Source of the DNA: Cynocephalus volans
Lineage: Eukaryota; Chordata; Mammalia; Dermoptera; Cynocephalidae
DNA: 64,000 nt
Direction: 5' to 3'
NCBI RefSeq assembly: GCF_027409185.1
Contig: NC_084468.1
Span: 51,709,001-51,773,000, forward strand
Positions 57,331 to 64,000 of this stretch are shown piece by piece. Under the pieces are notes generated by a model. The model was not told where the DNA came from, made no database searches, and saw only the letters and a program-made list of their open reading frames with translations. The position numbers and the translations under genes are program-made. The stretch's first letter is position 1. Each line of letters opens with the position of its first letter.

Positions 57331-60059
57331 TGTAGAAATAAAGGCAGAAACACAGAAGGAAGGAAGAAGGAAGAAAGGAAGGAACTGGAAAAAGAAAAGA
57401 GAAGAAAAAAAGTTCATGGAGATTCAGTAGAATCTACTGGAGCTGAGTAGCAGCTGCCCATTTTAAACAGATATCCAGCCTCCAAGATACCACAACCTCC
57501 ATGGCTTCTATTTGTCTTGGAAATAGAGACAGAGATTTTGCAGAAAAGTTTTTTAAGAACTAACTCATGTCTGTAACAATGAAACATTGAAATATCGTGG
57601 TTTTTTGCTTGCTTGTTTGTTTGTTTGTTTTGTTTTTAAGCTGCTTCACTTATTACTTGTCTGATTCACGGGCTTGCCTAATTTTGGGATTTGTGGGATT
57701 TGTTGATTAGAGTCAAGATCTCTCGCCTTTCAGAGAGTTGACCAAATTTGCATCTGAACTCCTGTCTTTTAGCCTGTGACAGTTTAAAGCCTTCTCAATG
57801 ATTTCTACCAGTTACTGCAACTTATTTTGTCATGGTTTTCTCTGTCTCCACCATGAAAATTCAATCTTCTTCCTTAAGACACCCTGGAAACAATTTAGCA
57901 TCTTCATCAATTGCCACATAATATCCCCGCACAGTAAGCACATCATGATTTCAATAGGCTTTACTCAAGACTGGGGGTGGAGGGGGAGGCAGGTAGGACG
58001 CAGGTGTTAGAGGCTTCTGTAGAGTCCCTGCCACCAAGGAGCTTGCTCCTGCTACCCACAGGTACAACCCAGAAGCACAGGCAACTCTAAACCAATGGAG
58101 CGTGGGTTACAGGAGATGCTCCAGCCTGCCCAGAAAACTTGCCCTCCAGTGAGACATTCTTAAGACTTGTTATTATTTCTAAGCACATGGAATTCCACAG
58201 GAGTAACAAATTAATGTATCTTTTATTGCCTTTTTCCCTTCCTTGTCTCACTTCCCTACTTCTTTACTTTTCACTGCTAAAATCACTTCCCAATAACAAC
58301 ATTGACCCAAGGCTATGTCTCAGGACCTTGTGGTTAGTGTTTCTGTTCTTCTCTCTGCTTTTGTTTGTTTGTTATGTTTTGTTTTCTTTTTCATTTTGTT
58401 TTGGTTGTGTTGGAGGAGGAGGAGGGAGTACTGACACTAGGAACCACTATAATTAGAGGTTATATGACTTTGCAGTAACTTAATGATTCCCCTTTTCTTT
58501 TTTTTTTTTTTTCTCTTTCTGTCTTTTCCATGCCTTCTCTGAGGTAATAAATCCTTTATTCCCTAATTTGCATTTATTCCCTAATGGTTCCATTCACATC
58601 CTAAATATTCAGAGTCCCGTTCTACCAACAATATTTACTTCACTTTTCTCAAACAAATGTAAGTGCTTTCCTAAGAGGACTTTGGATGTCAATTGTTAAC
58701 TAAATATTTTTACAAATAGTAATTGCATAAAGAAAGAAGGAAAGAGAAAAATATATATAGATTGAAGCTGGAGCTAAAGGCTTGAATTTCAAGAAAAGTA
58801 GATTTTCAACTAGAAAACTTTGTGGGTGATACTGAGGGAGTCCATCAAGGCAGATTTCCATCAACTTTTTTATTAGAATTAGCTTCTAAATGAAAATGAG
58901 GGGTAGAATTAGGACTCAAGCTTGAAAAAAGCTTACTTGAACATTGACCAAAACTAGAAAATAAATTAGCTCAGCCTTTTGGTAGGTAGAAATGAAGCAT
59001 AGAGAATTATTGCATGGTTCAAATTACCAGATAAACCAGCCTTTCTAAGAAAAATAAAGGACTTAAAAGAACCTGAAAAATGCTGGACTGAGCTCATTGA
59101 ATGAAGTCACACAGTATAATCCTAACCTACCATTTCCTTTCTATTCAACAATTGTGAGTGGACCTTGAGATTCCCCAAATTAGGGTGAAAACAATAGTTT
59201 ATTCATTGTCAATAGTTTGCTAGAAATGTTAAATTGCAGAGGTTATTGATAGGAAAGGAATTTCTGTGAAAAAAAAGGTAAAGGGGAGTTATGATTCCTC
59301 CTCCAACCTTACCTACATTGCCTGCCCTGCTCCTATTCCTTTCCGGGTGGCCAGAGAACAAAAGTGTTTAAACAAGAGATGGCTCAGTAATCTACTGAGA
59401 CCCGTTTTTTATTGGTTCTGGGGCCGGGAGGGAGGTGTGCACAGTGGGCAAGGAAAAGGAGTTACTTTTAAAGATAAGACTCACCTACCAATGTCAAGAG
59501 CATTAAAATTAATGCTACTAAAAATGCAGTTTATGTCCTTGCTCTGAAAACACTTTAACTACTTGACAAGAAATAACTTTCTATCTATGTCTAGGGATAA
59601 TCTTCTGAACTTCATTTTAGGCATTAAAAACAGTGCAATAACAAAGAATGGATAAGATTTTTTTGCCATTTCTAGAAAGATTACTAAGCCTCAGTGAAGA
59701 TAAACAGCCAGTACTTTGATGAAAAGAAAAAAAAAAAAAATCAACATCATTATCTTCCCAGACTAACCCAGTGAGTTCCATTTTAAAAAGGTAGATTTGG
59801 AAACTCCCTAAGTACAACCTACAAATTTCTCATTTATGATAATAGTAATTCAGGTGTATTTTGAAAACTTAGCCAAAACAGAATAAATATTAAAAGCCAC
59901 TCTTACTTTTTTGTTAGATCCTTCCCGAGTTCTTCTTAATAAAAGTAAAGAAGCCCAGTCTTTGGACTGGGCCCTAAATCCCATGTTTTAGCTGGCAACA
60001 CAGCAGCCACATCTCAATGACTAACATGATCAGTAACCCAGCAATACCAGACAAAAGCT
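57331..60059. other. Unannotated sequence with simple repeats
   Basis: GAAA/GGAA-rich at 57350-57412, (TTTG)n at 57610-57632, T-run at 58498-58513. An 8 bp perfect hairpin GCCCAGTC-TTTG-GACTGGGC lies at 59953-59972. No gene recognised. Confidence 0.4.
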
Positions 60060-60420
60060 TTGGAGAAATTCCTGAGCATCTCTTTCTTCTCTCATATCAA
60101 ATCTGTTTCCAAATTCTGTCCATTTTACTTCCTAAGGAACCTATTTACTACACATTCACTGCCACCATCCTGGCCCAAGTTGTTGTCATCCCCTACCTGG
60201 AATACTGCCATAGTTTTTAAATTTGTCTTCCCCACACACTCCCATCTTTTAATTGCTTCTTCATACAACTTCAGAGCAATCTTTTAAAAATGTCAATCTG
60301 CTCAGATTGAAAACAAAATTTCTTAGAATAGCCTACAAGACTTTGCAAGGTCTGTCCACCAACTGTGACTAGCCACATCTGGAATTGTATTCTCTTTTGC
60401 TCCATAATGCCAACTACACT
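60060..60420 (+). mobile_element. L2 LINE fragment
   Basis: TCTCATATCAAATCTGTTTC, CAAATTCTGTCCATTTTACT, TGCCACCATCCTGGCCCAAG, TACCTGGAATACTGCCATAG and CTACAAGACTTTGCAAGGTC match the plus-strand L2 near the end of ORF2 and beyond. Confidence 0.78.
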
Positions 60421-61717
60421 GGAGGTAACGTTCAGTAAGAACAATGTGGCATGCAAACTCCAAACAGATTCAGACACTGCTATTCTCAAGAGTCCCTTTT
60501 TTTGTTACCATCTTAATTGTTATATTTGGGAGTGCAGAAAATCCTCAACTTACAGTAGTTCCAAGTTGAATGATCCTTCTAGAATTAATTAGTACAAAGC
60601 ATTTGATCAAGACTGAACTAACATCTCAGAAATATTCCACTTTTATCTGAAAACAAAGAAACTTTACAATAAGTAGTACTCAAATCAAAATCACAACATC
60701 TTAGATTTTTTTCTTTTCATTGATTAAAGTTTTATATCTATAATAAATAAACTTCAAACCATATCACTGACTTTATGGTGGTAAGCAGTAGTCAAAAGTC
60801 ATAAAATAGAGTAACTTACAATGCATTTGAAGCCACTTTAAACTTCCAATTTCTTCAATTAAGAAGAAATATTTAGACATTTTATCATCAATAAACTTAT
60901 ACCAATGTAGATAAAAATTAGAATCATCCAAACATCCTAAAATCATGCTCTAAAAATACTAATATTCTGACTGGAAATGAAATCAAGTTTAAAACTCAAA
61001 TCAAAGCACAACTTGAATGCTCTTTGAAAAAAATAAAATGCCTTTTGAAATTTGAATTTGTACACGAAGGCAAGTAATCATATACAACCTTGGAAAATCA
61101 AAGCTATCAAGAAAGAAAAAGCTTCCATTTAGAAATAATACTTCAGAATGTAGTAGACTTTAAAACGAACACTTTTAAGGGTGTTAGGCCATTTTTGTGT
61201 CCTCCTCAAAGAGCTGTCTTATTGTGAGACTCTTTCCTGAAGAAATACAGATATTTTATTCCCAATTTATCCTTCCTCTAATAGGAGAACAGAGAGGGAA
61301 GAAAAGCCAGATTGTCCTGCAATTTTTCCCAGAAACACTCCATCACACATTCTCTATTTCCTTCTTACAATAGAGAGATCTGGCAAGTAAGCTGCCATTG
61401 TTTTAAATCTAAAGGCAGTCTTCATGGTGGATTCTTGCAACAAAACTAAATTAGAAAAAGGAGGAATCGAGTGATGGAAGGAATTATCAGTGTACTTGTT
61501 CAATGTACTTGTAAAACTAAAGTAACATATTTGTTAATGTTTGTTGGCATTTTTTATTTAATGTACATAGCAAGACCACACATTTCTGTGTGTTATTTAT
61601 AAATTAGATACATGAAATAAAGAGCAACATTCATTAAGAAATGGGACATAAACAATGTAAGTCCAAGAAATAATGTCTTTTGTAAATAAAGGTGCAACAT
61701 TTTATGGCCTAGTTATC
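60421..61717. other. Unannotated sequence
   Basis: No recognised gene or repeat; AT-rich. Confidence 0.4.
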
Positions 61718-61730
61718 CTCCTGAATCTCT

Positions 61731-61812
61731 TTTTTTTTTTTTTTTTCAGCCAGCCTGTATGGTGATCCAAACCTGTGACCTTGTGCTCTAACCCACTGAG
61801 CTAACTGGCCAG
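61731..61812 (-). repeat. tRNA-type SINE, short form
   Basis: The complement reads GCTGGCCAGTTAGCTCAGTGGG, an A box, followed by a worn B box (AGGTTTGGATCACC) and an A-run (T-run at 61729-61747). CTCCTGAATCTCT occurs on both sides (61718-61730 and 61813-61825), a perfect 13 bp duplication. It resembles the short isoleucine-tRNA-derived CYN type. Confidence 0.85.
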
Positions 61813-62892
61813 CTCCTGAATCTCTACATAAGCCAAAAATAAAAATTATTTGTATGATAGGAACTAAGAAATAATACTGCTAATAGAGGAGTGAAAACAA
61901 CTCAGAGTCAGAAACCATTCATTCTAGTGCTAGTCCTGGCTTAGCTGGTCATTATTGAAGACACTTGCATCCTGAATCTCAGATATCTAAACCCAAAAAT
62001 GAAGGACTATAATAAAATTCTGAAATTTTATAATAATATTTTAATATACTATTTTTTATAATCATTTTTATGGGTGGCAAGAATTCTAAATGTATCCAAA
62101 CTAATTGAGAAAATTTTAAATTAGAAATATTTATAACTAAAAAGGGACACTATCATATCTGAAAACTTCATAAAGTTATCTTTGTTGTTATATTTTTTAC
62201 TCATTTAGAATAAAACATATGTATTTGAGAGTAAAAATAAATCACCCTCCCAAACTTAAAAATGCAGATTTAAGCATGGTACATCAGTTTTATCAATTTT
62301 GTTTTTGTTTGCTTGTACTATAAAATTATAGCAAATGATCAATTACTCAGACAACTGACAACTAGTTACATCTTTCTTTCATAAGCTTCACAAATAAAAG
62401 TGTGAAGGCTTTATGGCCCATGCTACTCAGTTCTTTCTATTGCTTAGATTTCCTTTTTTTAATCAATACATATAAGTCAGAAAATACAGTTATGTTATGT
62501 TTTCTTTAAAATATAGTTATGTTTTCTTTAAAAAATACTAGAGATAAGTCAAAAGGTAGACACTACATCCTGTAGTTTCAACATTCTTATATATAAAAAA
62601 AAATTCCTCAATCATGTGAATGTTTGACAATACTATGCACTTTTCACAGATGAATAGTTATTTTACAATGTGAGGAAATGAGAGCTGTGTACCATTCATT
62701 TAGGCAGTGTAGCCTGATGAGTCTTTTGTGTAACCTAGCCTGGTTTAGGACTGATCATTCCTTTTCTTGTCTCAGCAGAGCAATTTAATCTAGTAGACCA
62801 ACACGGAGCATCTTAAGTCTAGGTGAAAATGGATAACCTGCTGATGTAAAAGATCTTAAGCCTCTGTTAAATCCTTTATACCTACTTTGACT
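61813..62892. other. Unannotated sequence with a short tandem duplication
   Basis: An 18 bp unit GTTATGTTTTCTTTAAAA at 62494-62511 recurs at 62516-62533. Otherwise AT-rich and unrecognised. Confidence 0.4.
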
Positions 62893-63418
62893 ATCAGCTT
62901 CTAAGATGGTCCCAAAGGATCCCCACGTCCTGGTTTTCATGGCTTTGTATAGCTCCCATCACACTGGATAGAGCTGATTTATGTATCCACAGGATACTGA
63001 GGATCTGGAGTGTGACTTTCAGGATTAGGACATAAAAGACATTGTGGCTTCTGTGTTACTCCGTCTACCAGATTGCTTAGTCTGGGAGAAGATAGCTGTC
63101 ATGTTGTAAGAACCTGTATGTGGCACTATGAAGAGGTCCATTTGGAAAGACAGTAAAGCCTCCTGCCAATAATCAATGGTGACAACAGCGAGACAGCAGC
63201 TATGGTGAATGAGCCACCTTAGAATTGGATTCCCAAGCTTTCAGATGAATACAACCCTTTCTGATGCCTTGATTGCAACCTCCTGAGAGACTCATTGCGA
63301 GAATCACCCAACTAAACTGCCCCCAGCTTCCTGACCCTCAGAACTGTGTGAGATAATGTTTATGGTTTTAGTTAGGTAATTGGAGTAATTCGTTATGCAG
63401 CAATAGGTAACTAATACA
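62893..63418 (+). mobile_element. MLT1-type MaLR LTR
   Basis: The order AAGATGGTCCCAAAGGATCC, CCACGTCCTGG, GTGTGACTTTCAGGATTAGG, TAAAAGACATTGTGGCTTCT, CCTCAGAACTGTGTGAGATA and GCAATAGGTAACTAATACAC follows an MLT1-type LTR on the plus strand, nearly complete. Confidence 0.82.
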
Positions 63419-63459
63419 CTTACTAAGGGCCTTTGATTACTTTTAAAAAAAATATCTTG

Positions 63460-63563
63460 GGCTGGCCAGTTAGGTCAGTTGGTTTGAGCTAGATGTTGTA
63501 ACACTGAGGTCAAGGGCTCAGATCTCTGTACTGGCCAGCTGCAAAAAAAAAAAAAAAAAAAAA
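63460..63563 (+). repeat. tRNA-type SINE, short form
   Basis: GGCTGGCCAGTTAGGTCAGT head with A box, a TGAGGTCAAGGGCTCAGATC B-box region, CTGTACTGGCCAGCTGC, then an A22 run (63543-63564). ATCTTG appears before (63454-63459) and after the A-run. Same class as 61731-61812. Confidence 0.85.
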
Positions 63564-63564
63564 A

Positions 63565-64000
63565 TCTTGTCATCACTACCCCACTATACATGCATGCGTG
63601 TGCATACACACTCACATGTGCTTGCACATATACCAATGGAAAATATATTTTAAAAATCATTTTTCTACCCCAAATGCACTCAATCAGAAATATTCACCTT
63701 CTTTACCTAATTTCCTCTAAGTTACTTTCATTACATAATAAAAAATTGCTATAATTTTAAAATATCTTTAAATTATTGCATCTAAAAAGTCAGGAATTAA
63801 TTTTACCTTTTAAATATTTGTGTATTATTACCAAAATGAATTCAATCTAATAGTTACAAGCTACTTACCAAGAAAAATAAGCCTGAACTCTGTTATACAA
63901 TATATCATTAAAAAATAAGCCACTTTTCACTCTCTCAGACATTTGGTATTCCCATAACTAACAGTTTATGCTACCAAGAGACTTTCTTATTTTGACATAT
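63565..64000. other. Unannotated sequence
   Basis: AT-rich sequence to the window end; no recognised feature. Confidence 0.4.

Noticed and set aside
61731-61812. Functional tRNA gene
   Set aside because: The tRNA-like part lacks a complete cloverleaf, has a long A-tail and a 13 bp target duplication, so it is a SINE.

Overview
This is a 64 kb piece of placental-mammal nuclear DNA from a gene-poor region: a gene desert or a large intron. It is AT-rich, has no bacterial-style gene packing and no complete host gene, and is full of nested transposon copies. Two clues to the lineage are (i) tRNA-derived SINEs that look like the CYN elements of colugos (Dermoptera) and (ii) a young L1 subfamily whose 3' UTR (a pyrimidine/purine-rich block, then a short AT end) I associate with the same group. 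No Alu, B1, ERE, VES or CAN SINE is visible. My best guess is a colugo (Galeopterus or Cynocephalus). This is inference from remembered repeat families and was not searched.

Layout. 0-4.5 kb: unique sequence, a BTF3 retropseudogene with its target-site duplication (1790-2636), and one open candidate exon with splice-like borders (2973-3174). 4.5-7.3 kb: a badly decayed ERVL-type internal region on the minus strand. 8.6-19 kb: MIR pieces and several ERVL/MaLR LTRs, two of them nested inside older LTR-like elements with 5 bp duplications; a short minus-strand L1 end; and a (TTTG)n tract. 21.6-30.3 kb: many L2 fragments, one including its reverse-transcriptase region, a small DNA-transposon-like element, and a MIR. 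30.3-32.4 kb: a 5'-truncated young L1, then an MLT1-type LTR split by a CYN-like SINE. 33-37 kb: MIR and L1 remnants, an EEF1B2 retropseudogene with a CpG-rich 5' end, and a pure (GT)56 tract. 37.5-44.4 kb: a full-length young L1 with GC-rich 5' UTR, intact ORF1, and an ORF2 broken by one 1-nt deletion and one stop codon. 44.4-64 kb: mostly unique AT-rich DNA with L2, MIR and old L1 pieces, an AT-rich palindromic patch, three more tRNA-type SINEs, and an MLT1-type LTR near the end.

The coding capacity seen here belongs to the retrotransposons. L1 ORF1 and ORF2 together supply the copying machinery. Both host retropseudogenes and the tRNA-type SINEs have A-rich 3' tails, and most have target-site duplications, as expected for copies moved by L1. 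The nesting gives a relative timetable: old MLT1-like and L2 hosts first, then MLT2 and MST LTRs, then CYN-like SINEs and young L1s. I found no previously undescribed gene system. The points most worth checking are the split poly(A) tails on three L1 copies, the near-intact L1, the CpG-rich EEF1B2 copy, and the candidate exon.
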